Shown here in pieces: positions 26,965-35,869 of a stretch of DNA of 56,875 nucleotides. Below the pieces are notes generated by a model, which made no database searches, had not been told where the DNA came from, and saw only the letters and a program-made list of their open reading frames with translations. A program made the position numbers and the translations under genes. Each line of letters begins with the position of its first letter. Within the stretch, counting starts at the first letter, position 1. Origin of the DNA: Pseudomonas sp. ICMP 561 (lineage in GTDB: Bacteria; Pseudomonadota; Gammaproteobacteria; Pseudomonadales; Pseudomonadaceae); assembly GCF_002699985.1 (NCBI RefSeq), contig NZ_LKBT01000021.1, forward strand, positions 1 to 56,875. The letters run 5' to 3'.

Positions 26965-28782
26965 ATGGCTGCATTGATCGAAGACTACGCATTGCTCGGC
27001 AATTGCAAAACTGCCGCGCTCGTCGCCAGAGATGGCTCGCTGGACTGGCTGTGCTTCCCGCGATTTGATTCACCTGCCTGTTTCGCCGCGCTCTTGGGTG
27101 ACGTCGACAACGGGCGCTGGAAGCTCGCTCCCAGCCAACCTTTGGTCAATACCGAGCGGCGTTATCGGGAAGGTACCCTGATTCTTGAGACACTGTTCGA
27201 AACCTCCACCGGACGCGCCATGCTCATTGACTTCATGCCGCCGGGCGAAGGCAGTCACGTGGTTCGGATGGTCGTTGGCCTGAGTGGGCAGGTGTCTTTC
27301 GAGATGGACCTTGCGATTCGCTTTGACTACGGCAGCAGTGTGCCGTGGGTGGAGAACAAAGGCGGCCAGACCCTCACGGCAGTGGCGGGCCCTGAAATGC
27401 TGGTGCTGCGTGCCCCTGAGCCGTTGCGCGCATTCGATCACCACACGGGCTGCCATTTCGAGATCGCCGAAGGCCAGCGCCAGGCGTTCGTCCTGACGCA
27501 TCAGGCGTCTTTTGAAAGCCTTCATGACGCCATCGACGCTGAATCGGCGCTGGCCGAAACCGAGTATTTCTGGCTTGAATTCTCTGATCGCTGCCCTGAC
27601 GTCGGCCCCTGGACACAGCAGGTCAAACGCTCACTGATCACCTTGAAGGCGATGACCTATCAGCCCACGGGCGGCATTGTCGCGGCGGTCACTACATCGC
27701 TGCCTGAGCAACTGGGCGGTGAGCGCAACTGGGATTATCGGTACTGCTGGCTACGTGATGCGACGATGACGCTGCTGGCGTTCATGAATCTCGGTTACTT
27801 CGAGGAGGCGGCTGCATGGCGCGAGTGGTTGATGCGTTCGGTGGCTGGTAATCCTGAACAGATACAAATCATGTACGGGCTTGGCGGTGAGAGACGACTG
27901 TCAGAGTTCGAATTGCCCTGGCTGAATGGCTACGAAGGCTCGCGCCCTGTGCGCATCGGCAACGGTGCAGCGACGCAGATGCAACTGGACGTCTATGGCG
28001 AAGTCGCTGACGCCATGATTCAGGCTATCAGAGGTGGTTTGCCGCGTCCGCCGCGCAGCATCGCGATTTCTCGCGTGATCATGCCGTTTCTGGAAAAAGT
28101 CTGGCATATGCCGGACAAGGGAATCTGGGAAATTCGCTCCGAGCCGCGCCATTTTACTCATTCCAAGGTCATGACCTGGGTCGCCTTCGACCGCAATTCG
28201 ACGTTGCTTGCGGAGTCGGCGCAAACCGAAAAGGAGCGGGCGCTGGCGGTTCACTACCGCAAGGTCGCCGACGACATCCACGCGGATGTCTGCCTGAACG
28301 GTTACGACCCGGACATGGGCAGTTTCACGCAGACCTACGGTTCCTCGGCGCTGGATGCCAGTCTGTTGCAGATTGCGCTGACCGGTTTCTTGCCGGTTGA
28401 TGATCCGCGAGTGATTGGCACGGTTGCGGCCATCGAGAAGCACCTCATTCAGGACGGTCTGCTGTTGCGTTACGACACTGAGCGCAGCGTTGATGGTGTA
28501 TCCGGTCACGAAGGAACGTTTCTGGTGTGCTCGTTCTGGCTGGCGGACGTTTACGTGCTCATGGGTCGTGAGGAAGAGGCATCGGCGTTATTTGATCGTC
28601 TGTGTGGGTTGTGCAACGACCTGGGTTTGCTCGCCGAGCAATACGATCCCAGGGAAAAGCGCATGCTGGGCAACTTTCCTCAGGCGTTCAGCCATATCGG
28701 CATTATCAACACCGCCCTCAACCTGCACAGGGTGGTCTGCCCGGTCAAATCACGCGCTGCCAATGAGTCTGCTGCCCTTTAG
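26965..28782 (+). CDS. GH15 family glycosidase (glucoamylase- or trehalase-like)
   Basis: 605 residues. MAALIEDYALLGNCKTAALV is the N-terminal beta domain typical of prokaryotic GH15 proteins; GGERNWDYRYCWLRDATMTL starts the alpha/alpha barrel and carries conserved acid-site residues; FSHIGIINTALNL lies near the end. No signal peptide, so it acts in the cytoplasm. Members of this family include glucoamylases, glucodextranases and trehalases. Because trehalose and maltodextrin genes lie nearby, either is possible. The start is uncertain by three codons (26956 or 26965). It ends one base from the convergent alkB stop. Confidence 0.85.
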   Translation: MAALIEDYALLGNCKTAALVARDGSLDWLCFPRFDSPACFAALLGDVDNGRWKLAPSQPLVNTERRYREGTLILETLFETSTGRAMLIDFMPPGEGSHVVRMVVGLSGQVSFEMDLAIRFDYGSSVPWVENKGGQTLTAVAGPEMLVLRAPEPLRAFDHHTGCHFEIAEGQRQAFVLTHQASFESLHDAIDAESALAETEYFWLEFSDRCPDVGPWTQQVKRSLITLKAMTYQPTGGIVAAVTTSLPEQLGGERNWDYRYCWLRDATMTLLAFMNLGYFEEAAAWREWLMRSVAGNPEQIQIMYGLGGERRLSEFELPWLNGYEGSRPVRIGNGAATQMQLDVYGEVADAMIQAIRGGLPRPPRSIAISRVIMPFLEKVWHMPDKGIWEIRSEPRHFTHSKVMTWVAFDRNSTLLAESAQTEKERALAVHYRKVADDIHADVCLNGYDPDMGSFTQTYGSSALDASLLQIALTGFLPVDDPRVIGTVAAIEKHLIQDGLLLRYDTERSVDGVSGHEGTFLVCSFWLADVYVLMGREEEASALFDRLCGLCNDLGLLAEQYDPREKRMLGNFPQAFSHIGIINTALNLHRVVCPVKSRAANESAAL

Positions 28783-28783
28783 C

Positions 28784-29461
28784 TTAATGGGCGCGCCGGA
28801 AGGTGAAGTTTATTCGCTGCTCCCCCAGCAATGGGTGACGGCCGGGCTTGATCGGCAGGACACCGTGAAAGCGCAAACGGTCTTCACCACCCCAGACCAC
28901 GACATCGCCATGCAACAGCGCTACGCGTTGGGTTTTGTCATTGCGCTGATGGCCACCAAAAAGAAAGATTGCAGGTAGCCCGAGGGAAACTGAGACCACC
29001 GGCCACTCGTAGTGCTTTTCGTCCTTGTCTTGATGCAGGGACATTTTTGCGCCGGGTATGTACTGGTTGATCAGGCAGGCGTCGGGAACAAAATCCGCAA
29101 AGCCGCAGGCTCCGGCCGCACGTTGCGCCAGCGCCATGAATGCCGAGGGTATATCGGGCCATGGCAGTTGGGTCTGCGGATCGATTGGGGTATAGCGGTA
29201 GCCGCCACGGTCAGTCATCCAGCCAAAACTGCCGCAACTGCTCAGGGCTGCCGACATGGTGAAGCCGCCCGGCGTCACCATGTGCCGGAAGGGGGCTTTG
29301 CTGAGCGTGTCTTCCAGTGCGGGCAGCAAACGCTCAATTTCCGCGAGCGCAAAGCCGCGCAGTACCCAGGAGCAGGGGCCGATCTGCTCCATGGCGGTAC
29401 TTTGCGGGGGCTCTTCGGCGAACAGGTCGAAGGTGATTGGCGTCGTGCTTTGCCGTTTCAT
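28784..29461 (-). CDS. alkB: Alkylated-DNA repair dioxygenase AlkB
   Basis: 225 residues. Fe(II)/2-oxoglutarate dioxygenase that removes 1-methyladenine and 3-methylcytosine from DNA. NQYIPGAKMSLHQDKDE supplies H and D of the iron triad; VWGGEDRLRFHGVLPI holds the distal His; RINFTFRRAH has the 2-oxoglutarate-binding arginines. The N-terminal substrate lid region resembles E. coli AlkB. A single gene convergent with the GH15 gene. Confidence 0.93.
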   Translation of the reverse strand: MKRQSTTPITFDLFAEEPPQSTAMEQIGPCSWVLRGFALAEIERLLPALEDTLSKAPFRHMVTPGGFTMSAALSSCGSFGWMTDRGGYRYTPIDPQTQLPWPDIPSAFMALAQRAAGACGFADFVPDACLINQYIPGAKMSLHQDKDEKHYEWPVVSVSLGLPAIFLFGGHQRNDKTQRVALLHGDVVVWGGEDRLRFHGVLPIKPGRHPLLGEQRINFTFRRAH

Positions 29462-29538
29462 TGAGTGGGAAATCCTTCAGAGTACTGAGGGGCTCTGATG
29501 TGCATGGCAGCTTGCTGTCTCGCGGCAAACATAGGATT

Positions 29539-29682
29539 GGTAGGACCGGATTCATCCGGGAAGGCGGCATTCCCGACGACGATGATGTGGGGGATGTGCC
29601 GACCTCTTCCCGAGGCAGCGATGGCTTCCTGTCAGATACACCGCCATCGCGGCCTCGCGGTGCTCGTGCGCTCCTACAGGTC
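29539..29682. repeat. Mixed REP-type repeats
   Basis: 29541-29570 is a 'taggaccggattcatccggg' unit of the second palindrome family seen in the liu operon. 29641-29680 is a REP unit running 'ccgccatcgcggcctcgcgg' and ending 'gctcctacagg', matching units at 22838 and 36965-37014. The gap 29462-29781 contains no gene I accept. Confidence 0.7.
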
Positions 29683-29781
29683 CTATATTTGCTGCGCGAC
29701 AGCGCGGTGTCAGGGACACCGGGATGTTCCTGCAGGATCAGTGCCGGGACATATCTTGCGCTATCTTGGCCGGTGAAGGGT

Positions 29782-29964
29782 TTACAGGGCCTTACTGACC
29801 TTCACTTCGCTAATCACATCGCCGCTTTCACCGTGCATTTTTTCCAGCGCGCTTCTTGCCTCTTCAACGGAGGCAGACTGTAACTGGGCGAATTCGAAGC
29901 GGCGTTCGCCGTTGAGTTTGTAGCTGACGGCGTATTTGGTGGTTCTCGGGGCAGGCGTGTTCAC
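29782..29964 (-). CDS. Small conserved-type protein, 60 residues
   Basis: GTG start with AGGAG six bases upstream. It reads MNTPAPRTTKYAVSYKLNGE and continues with a helix SASVEEARSALEKMHG and a strand DVISEVKVSKAL, suggesting a compact beta-alpha-beta fold. No family recognised and no function known. A strong ribosome site and well-balanced composition support it being real. Confidence 0.65.
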   Translation of the reverse strand: MNTPAPRTTKYAVSYKLNGERRFEFAQLQSASVEEARSALEKMHGESGDVISEVKVSKAL

Positions 29965-29989
29965 GTTGGCTCCTGATTTTTGGTGGGGA

Positions 29990-30295
29990 TCAGCTCAGTC
30001 GAGACGTCGAACGACGGACTATTTTGATCGAATGCGTGAAATTGGTTTTGCGCCCGCCGTTGGTATCCATCTTGCGACCGGCAGTATCAATGGTGATGTT
30101 CCAGAAGCCGGTGCTCGGAACAGCGATTTTGGCCGGGAACTTGTCGAATGCACCGCCGTGGTAAGTGTGACGTCCGCCGTTTTTGAAGGTCCGGAAGTTC
30201 GAGTCATTCATCAGGCGGATGTTGCAGAGCTGAGAACACTCAATGACGACCAGATCGTCTTCATTGAGGTGCTCACGCTGGTGTACGAATTTCAT
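29990..30295 (-). CDS. DUF1883 domain protein
   Basis: 101 residues from ATG 30295, chosen by GGAG seven bases upstream. MKFVHQREHLNEDDLVVIEC and the later PAKIAVPSTGFWNITIDTAG match what I recall of DUF1883, a small beta-rich domain. Some family members carry a C-terminal TIR-like domain; here the domain stands alone. It lies 25 bases from the 60-residue gene downstream. Function unknown. Confidence 0.7.
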   Translation of the reverse strand: MKFVHQREHLNEDDLVVIECSQLCNIRLMNDSNFRTFKNGGRHTYHGGAFDKFPAKIAVPSTGFWNITIDTAGRKMDTNGGRKTNFTHSIKIVRRSTSRLS

Positions 30296-30463
30296 GGATG
30301 TCTCCGACGGTAAGGCTTCTTTCAAAAAATCAAAACGATAACATGGTGCAGGTCCGCATTTATCAGCGATTAAGGTTTTATTGCGGTCATCTCGCTAAAA
30401 ACGACTTTATCAGGGATTTAATTCCCCTCAGGCTTGTCGTAGCACCTTTACCGGGAGGATTGT

Positions 30464-30814
30464 ATGAAATTGGCTGTCGTGATTTTGGCTCTGGCGATGA
30501 CTGGCTGCGCCACCGTCGAAGATATCGAACATACCCCAGCGACCATGAACGTGATGTCTGGCAAAACTCCGCAGGAATATACCGACTGCTTCGTTGGCAA
30601 AATCGCCAACAGCCGCAAGCCGCCTCTGATCGAACCTCACCATGACGGCCTGCGGGTGATCGTTGCGCAGAAATTCAGCAAAGATCCTGCAGCGATTCTG
30701 GACGTTGAAAACCGGTCAGGCGGCAGCACGATCAAAGTTTACGAACGACTGTCCAATATGCCGATCCGTCCCAAGGACGTACAGCATGCTGCGACGTTCT
30801 GTATTTCGGGCTAA
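30464..30814 (+). CDS. Small lipoprotein, 116 residues
   Basis: MKLAVVILALAMTGCATVED is a signal peptide with lipobox MTGC, cysteine at 15. The mature part of about 100 residues contains two further cysteines (DCF and FCI) that could form a disulfide. SD GGGAGGA precedes it. It resembles short Pseudomonas lipoproteins of unknown role. Its end lies six bases from the convergent lipoprotein gene. Confidence 0.8.
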   Translation: MKLAVVILALAMTGCATVEDIEHTPATMNVMSGKTPQEYTDCFVGKIANSRKPPLIEPHHDGLRVIVAQKFSKDPAAILDVENRSGGSTIKVYERLSNMPIRPKDVQHAATFCISG

Positions 30815-30820
30815 GACGCT

Positions 30821-31102
30821 TTACTTGCACACGACCAGTACGCTGCGGTTCTTGTAGTTGCCCACATCGACCCCGAGAGTCTTTTCACTTTCGGGGGGCC
30901 GTGGCGTGCCATCGGTACCGACGATCTCGTAGCCAGTCCCTGCGCAGGAAGCATCTGCTTTTTCGTAGCAACTGGCCCAAGACATCGCTTCGCCCGAGCA
31001 GTCGATGTTCAAGCCCTGTTTGCCGTTCTTCAAGTACGTGTTGGATGCGGTTGCACAGCCAGTAAGGCCCAGTACAGCGATAATGGACAAAACTCTGATC
31101 AT
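30821..31102 (-). CDS. Small lipoprotein, 93 residues
   Basis: MIRVLSIIAVLGLTGCATAS is a signal peptide with lipobox LTGC, cysteine at 16. The mature segment has four cysteines (DCSGEAMSWASCYEKADASC, and VVCK at the end), likely two disulfides. The phrase SGEAMSWASCYEKADASC occurs in a recurrent group of Pseudomonas lipoproteins, but I know no function. It is convergent with the preceding lipoprotein gene and unrelated to it in mature sequence. Confidence 0.8.
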   Translation of the reverse strand: MIRVLSIIAVLGLTGCATASNTYLKNGKQGLNIDCSGEAMSWASCYEKADASCAGTGYEIVGTDGTPRPPESEKTLGVDVGNYKNRSVLVVCK

Positions 31103-31204
31103 GTCTTTGTACTTCTTCAGGAAAGGCGGGGGAGTAGGTTCAAGGGTTTGATGCTATGACAGACACAGAGAGCCATCGTTCCGACATCATTCGATATGCT
31201 TCGA

Positions 31205-31393
31205 TCAGGGTTTGTTTCCGGTGCGTCGACGTGAAGCTTTTGGCTGGTCCTGTAAGACCGCGGCTACTTCAATAGCGGCCTCTTCGTTGGCGAATGGGCC
31301 CGCGATGGCTTCATCTTCGGCCGAGCAGGCCCACCACTGGCCATCCTGAAGCTTTTTGATCAGGTAACCGTTTATGTTTTTTACTGATGACAT
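31205..31393 (-). CDS. Small hypothetical protein, 62 residues
   Basis: From ATG 31393: MSSVKNINGYLIKKLQDGQW, then WACSAEDEAIAGPFANEEAA and a basic tail RRRTGNKP. It looks like a short two-strand/helix domain with a charged end. The alternative start at 31432 adds 13 residues; neither has a strong ribosome site. Function unknown. The gap 31394-31773 upstream of galU holds only a short hairpin near 31649-31670 ('cgagc'/'gctcg'). Confidence 0.55.
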   Translation of the reverse strand: MSSVKNINGYLIKKLQDGQWWACSAEDEAIAGPFANEEAAIEVAAVLQDQPKASRRRTGNKP

Positions 31394-31773
31394 TGCAGCG
31401 GTCTCGTGGGTGGCTATGCAGTTGCGCATCATAAAGCGTCAGTTGGGTGGCTGTCTCCTGCGCTTTGCGTTGACATAAATCCTACAAGTTAAACCGTGTT
31501 CGGCTACGCTTTCGTGACCTTTGGATGCTTGCTGAAATCACCGTCTCTGTTGATCAAAACGGAGTATTTGCGCTGGCAGGAAGTGAATCCGGCGGGTGTG
31601 AAACCGGGTGCTCAAAGGCGCTTTGATGTTCTTTAAATCTGAAATCGAGCGGAACTATCTGCTCGAGGATTCCTCTACCATGGCATTGAAAGGCCAGAGG
31701 CGGACCATTGTAAGGTGATCGCCGCCTGATTAGACTGCGCCGCTAACGCCAACAGCCCTTATAAAGGACTTTT

Positions 31774-32607
31774 ATGATCAAGAAATGCTTGTTCCCCGCA
31801 GCCGGTTACGGCACTCGCTTTTTGCCAGCGACCAAAGCCATGCCCAAAGAGATGCTGCCAGTGGTCAACAAGCCGCTGATCCAATACGGCGTGGAAGAAG
31901 CTCTTGCTGCAGGCCTTAATGAAATTTCCATCGTCACCGGTCGTGGCAAGCGCGCGCTGGAAGACCATTTCGACATCAGCTACGAGCTGGAAACCCAGAT
32001 CAAGGGCACGGACAAGGAAAAATACCTGGTTGGCATTCGTAAACTGATCGACGAGTGCAGCTTTTCCTACACTCGCCAGACTGAAATGAAGGGTCTGGGC
32101 CACGCAATCCTCAGCGGTCGTCCACTGATCGGTAATGAGGCATTTGCTGTCGTGCTGGCTGACGACTTGTGCGTCAATCTTGAAGGTGAAGGCGTGCTGG
32201 CGCAGATGGTCAAACTGCACAAGCACTATGGCTGCTCGATTGTTGCAATCCAGGAAGTGCCTGCCAACGAAACGCACAAATATGGCGTTATCGCGGGTGA
32301 AGAAATCAAGCCGGGCCTGTTCCGTGTCACTGACATGGTCGAAAAGCCGAAGCCTGAAGATGCGCCTTCCAACCTGGCGATCATTGGTCGTTACATTTTG
32401 ACGCCGGACATCTTCGCGAAGATCGAAGCGACTGAGCCAGGCAAAGGCGGCGAAATCCAGATCACCGACGCTTTGATGAAGCAGGCGGCAGAAGGCAACG
32501 TCCTGGCTTACAAATTTAAAGGCACTCGTTTCGACTGCGGCGGCGCTGAAGGGTACATCGAAGCAACCAACTTCTGCTTCGAGCACTTCTACAAGAAAGG
32601 CAGTTAA
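31774..32607 (+). CDS. galU: UTP-glucose-1-phosphate uridylyltransferase GalU
   Basis: 277 residues, normal length. It makes UDP-glucose for lipopolysaccharide and exopolysaccharide. PAAGYGTRFLPATKAMPKEM is the nucleotide-binding signature; VVLADDLCVN carries the metal-binding acid; KFKGTRFDCGGAEGYIEA is the C-terminal motif. SD AAAGGAC. Its own terminator follows. It marks the branch between UDP-glucose use and the ADP-glucose glucan route of glgA. Confidence 0.96.
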   Translation: MIKKCLFPAAGYGTRFLPATKAMPKEMLPVVNKPLIQYGVEEALAAGLNEISIVTGRGKRALEDHFDISYELETQIKGTDKEKYLVGIRKLIDECSFSYTRQTEMKGLGHAILSGRPLIGNEAFAVVLADDLCVNLEGEGVLAQMVKLHKHYGCSIVAIQEVPANETHKYGVIAGEEIKPGLFRVTDMVEKPKPEDAPSNLAIIGRYILTPDIFAKIEATEPGKGGEIQITDALMKQAAEGNVLAYKFKGTRFDCGGAEGYIEATNFCFEHFYKKGS

Positions 32608-32641
32608 GCAACCGGGAATTCCTCAGGTTTGCTTGCTGGAC

Positions 32642-32670
32642 AAAGCCACCTTCGGGTGGCTTTGTCGTTT
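32642..32670 (+). terminator. Terminator after galU
   Basis: 'aaagccacc' and 'ggtggcttt' form a nine-base stem with a TTCG loop at 32642-32663, followed by 'gtcgttt'. The tetraloop and position 35 bases past the stop support factor-independent termination; the T tract is weak. Confidence 0.75.
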
Positions 32671-32707
32671 CTGACTGATATGCTGTAGCTCTGTTTAGGA
32701 GATTTGC

Positions 32708-34066
32708 ATGGCTTACGACTTCGACCTTTTTGTCATCGGTGCCGGATCTGGCGGTGTGCGCGCCGGGCGTTTTGCTGCTGGTTTTGGTGCGCGCGTGGCA
32801 GTCGCCGAGAGCCGCTATCTGGGCGGCACTTGCGTCAACGTAGGCTGCGTGCCGAAAAAACTGTTGGTTTATGGTGCGCATTACGCTGAAGATTTCGAGC
32901 AGGCAAAAAGCTTTGGCTGGACGACCGGAGAGCCGGGCTTCGATTGGCAAACGCTGATTGCCAACAAGGATCGCCAGATCCAGCACCTCAACGGCATTTA
33001 TCGCAACCTGCTGGTTAACAGCGGAGTGACGTTGCTTGAGGGGCATGCTGCGCTCAAAGGGCCCCATGAGGTTGAAGTCAACGGTCAGATCTACACCGCT
33101 GAACATATTCTGATTGCTGTCGGTGGCTGGCCACAGGTGCCGGATATTCCCGGTCGCGAGCACGCCATTACCTCCAACGAGGCGTTTCATCTCAACCAGC
33201 TTCCAAAACGTATCGTAGTCGTCGGCGGCGGCTATATCGCGGTCGAGTTCGCCTCGATTTTCCACGGCCTTGGCGCTGACACCACGCTGATGTATCGCGG
33301 GGAAATGTTCCTGCGCGGCTTTGATGGCAGCGTGCGCACTCATTTGCACGAGGAGCTGACCAAGCGCGGCATGGATGTGCGATTCAATGCGGACATCGAG
33401 CGCATCGAAAAGCAGGCTGATGGCAGTCTTCAGCTACTCCTCAAGAATGGTGAGCAGGTGAACACCGACTGCGTGTTCTATGCTACCGGGCGTCGTCCGA
33501 TGCTCGATAACCTCGGGCTGGAGCACGTCAACGTCAAGCTAGACGAAAAAGGCTTTGTCGAAGTTGATGAGAATTACCAAAGCAGCGAACCGTCGATTCT
33601 GGCCATCGGCGATGTCATCGGTCGTGTGCAACTGACACCGGTGGCGCTGGCTGAGGGCATGGCTGTAGCGCGACGTTTGTTCAAGCCTGAAGATTACCGG
33701 GCGGTTGAATACACGCATATTCCAACCGCTGTTTTCAGTCTGCCCAACATTGGCACCGTCGGCCTTACGGAAGAAGATGCCCGCAAGGCGGGTCATGAGG
33801 TCAAGATCTTCGAAAGCAGCTTCCGCCCCATGAAGCTCACGCTGACCGATAATCAGGAACGGACGCTGATGAAACTGGTGGTCGATGCCAAAACAGACAA
33901 GGTGCTGGGTTGCCATATGGTCGGTCCGGAGGCAGGTGAAATCATTCAGGGATTGGCTATTGCCCTGAAAGCTGGTGCCACCAAGCGCCAGTTTGACGAC
34001 ACGATTGGCGTGCACCCGACACTGGCTGAAGAGTTCGTCACCATGCGCTCACCGGTGGACCGTTAA
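32708..34066 (+). CDS. gor: Glutathione-disulfide reductase
   Basis: 452 residues. It reduces glutathione disulfide with NADPH. FVIGAGSGGVRAGRFAAGFG is the FAD motif; GGTCVNVGCVPKK holds the redox cysteines C42 and C47; VVVGGGYIAVEFASIFHGLG is the NADPH motif; GVHPTLAEEF carries the His-Glu pair of the dimer interface. SD TAGGAG. It follows the galU terminator, so it should have its own promoter in 32671-32700 or partial read-through. Confidence 0.95.
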   Translation: MAYDFDLFVIGAGSGGVRAGRFAAGFGARVAVAESRYLGGTCVNVGCVPKKLLVYGAHYAEDFEQAKSFGWTTGEPGFDWQTLIANKDRQIQHLNGIYRNLLVNSGVTLLEGHAALKGPHEVEVNGQIYTAEHILIAVGGWPQVPDIPGREHAITSNEAFHLNQLPKRIVVVGGGYIAVEFASIFHGLGADTTLMYRGEMFLRGFDGSVRTHLHEELTKRGMDVRFNADIERIEKQADGSLQLLLKNGEQVNTDCVFYATGRRPMLDNLGLEHVNVKLDEKGFVEVDENYQSSEPSILAIGDVIGRVQLTPVALAEGMAVARRLFKPEDYRAVEYTHIPTAVFSLPNIGTVGLTEEDARKAGHEVKIFESSFRPMKLTLTDNQERTLMKLVVDAKTDKVLGCHMVGPEAGEIIQGLAIALKAGATKRQFDDTIGVHPTLAEEFVTMRSPVDR

Positions 34067-34147
34067 GCGTTCGCTCCATAAATGATATATGCCCGGGATT
34101 CAGGATGAAGGCCGGGCTGATTCCACTTTCCAGGAAGGACACCCGCA

Positions 34148-35869
34148 ATGAGCAGTCAATTTATTTGGGCGGCGATGCCATTGAATTTCGACGAGCAAGA
34201 TATAGGTTCTATGCGCAACATTGATGCGTTGCTTGAGAGTGAGCGGCAGTTTCGCAGCCTGGCTGACAACATGAGTCAGTTAGCATGGACAGCGGACTCT
34301 GCCGGAAATATCTATTGGTACAACGAGCGCTGGTATACCTATACCGGGGCCTCTCTCGAGGCCATGCGCGCATTGGGTTGGCGTTCGGTGCATCATCCGG
34401 AGCACGTCGCCCGGGTGACGGCGCGGCTCACGCACTGTTTCGCGACCGGCTCGATCTGGGAGGACACGTTCCCGTTGCGCAGCAAGAGCGGTGCATACAG
34501 CTGGTTCCTGGCGCGGGCCTTGCCGATTCGCGATGAGCACGGACACATAACCCACTGGCTCGGGACTCACACCGATATCACTGCCCAGGTCAATGCTGAA
34601 GAAGCGCTCCGTGAGCTCAATGAAAGCCTTGAGTTGCGAGTGGCCGAACGTACCCGCGAACTGGCTAGTATCAATGAATTGCTGCAGATCGAAATGGCCG
34701 AGCGTGAGCAGGCTGAAGAGGCGTTGCGGCACGCGCAGAAAATGGACGCCATTGGGCAGCTCACCGGTGGTATCGCCCATGACTTCAACAACATGCTGAC
34801 CGGCGTACTGGGTGCGCTGGATCTGATGCAGCGGCGCATTGCCGCTGGCCGTAGCAATGAAATTGATCGCTACATCACGGCCGCCATGACCTCTGCCAAT
34901 CGGGCTGCAGCCCTTACTCATCGTCTGCTCGCTTTTGCCCGTAGGCAATCGCTGAACAATAGTGCTGTCGATGTCAATCGGATGGTGGCGTCTATGCAGG
35001 AACTGTTGGCGCGAACCATCGGGGAAAGCATCGAGTTGCGTATCGAACTGAACGATGGCCTGCAACTGACCAGTACGGATGAGCACCAGTTGGAAAACGC
35101 ATTGCTCAATCTGGTCATCAATGCCCGGGATGCGATGCCTGATGGGGGGCAGCTGACCGTGTCCAGCGAGCACGTCAGTGTTGAGGGTCGATCGAGCGAG
35201 ATTTCGGCGGGTGAGTATGTTCGTCTAAGTGTCCGTGATACTGGTTCAGGTATGTCTGACGATGTTCTGGGCCGGGCTTTTGACCCTTTCTTCACGACTA
35301 AACCGATTGGGCAGGGCACCGGGCTGGGTTTGTCCATGGTCTACGGTTTTATCAAGCAGACTGGAGGTCACGTTGTGATCGACAGCGCTGAGGGGCAGGG
35401 TACGGCGGTGCAGCTTTACTTGCCTTGCCACCACGATGTGAGTGAGCGCAGTCCGGTCGTCATTGATGGGCCGCAAGCGCCGCGCGCAGTCAATGGCGAG
35501 TGCGTGCTGGTGGTTGAAGACGAAGAGCCGGTTCGGATGCTGATGGTCGATGTGTTGCAGGAGCTGGGATATTCGACCCTGGAAGCGGCTGACAGCAAGG
35601 CCGCATTATCTTACTTGCAGAGCTCGAAGCGCGTTGACTTACTGGTCAGTGATGTGGGGCTGCCGGGGCTGAACGGGCGTCAGTTGGCCGAAATAGCCCG
35701 GCAATACAGGCCCGGGTTGCGCGTCCTGTTCGTGACCGGCTATGCACCTGAAGCTCAGGTCCGTGGAGACTTTCTCGGGAGCGGAATGGACATGATGACC
35801 AAGCCCTTTACTGTCGATGAGCTGGGATTGCGCGTGCGAACCATGCTTGAGCAGCGTGAGCAAGCCTGA
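34148..35869 (+). CDS. Hybrid sensor histidine kinase (PAS-HisKA-HATPase-REC)
   Basis: 573 residues, soluble. PAS domain about 27-148 (FRSLADNMSQLAWTADSAGN; WLGTHTDITAQ as the PAC end), coiled coil 148-198, HisKA with GGIAHDFNNMLTG and phospho-His 211, and HATPase with NLVINARDAMPDGG, SVRDTGSGM and GTGLGLSMVYGF. The C-terminal receiver has VVEDEEPVR and phospho-Asp 502 in VSDVGLPG. SD AAGGA. No partner regulator gene is adjacent. PAS-only input suggests sensing of a cytoplasmic ligand, light or redox state. Its stop abuts that of the convergent KfrA-like gene. Confidence 0.92.
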   Translation: MSSQFIWAAMPLNFDEQDIGSMRNIDALLESERQFRSLADNMSQLAWTADSAGNIYWYNERWYTYTGASLEAMRALGWRSVHHPEHVARVTARLTHCFATGSIWEDTFPLRSKSGAYSWFLARALPIRDEHGHITHWLGTHTDITAQVNAEEALRELNESLELRVAERTRELASINELLQIEMAEREQAEEALRHAQKMDAIGQLTGGIAHDFNNMLTGVLGALDLMQRRIAAGRSNEIDRYITAAMTSANRAAALTHRLLAFARRQSLNNSAVDVNRMVASMQELLARTIGESIELRIELNDGLQLTSTDEHQLENALLNLVINARDAMPDGGQLTVSSEHVSVEGRSSEISAGEYVRLSVRDTGSGMSDDVLGRAFDPFFTTKPIGQGTGLGLSMVYGFIKQTGGHVVIDSAEGQGTAVQLYLPCHHDVSERSPVVIDGPQAPRAVNGECVLVVEDEEPVRMLMVDVLQELGYSTLEAADSKAALSYLQSSKRVDLLVSDVGLPGLNGRQLAEIARQYRPGLRVLFVTGYAPEAQVRGDFLGSGMDMMTKPFTVDELGLRVRTMLEQREQA

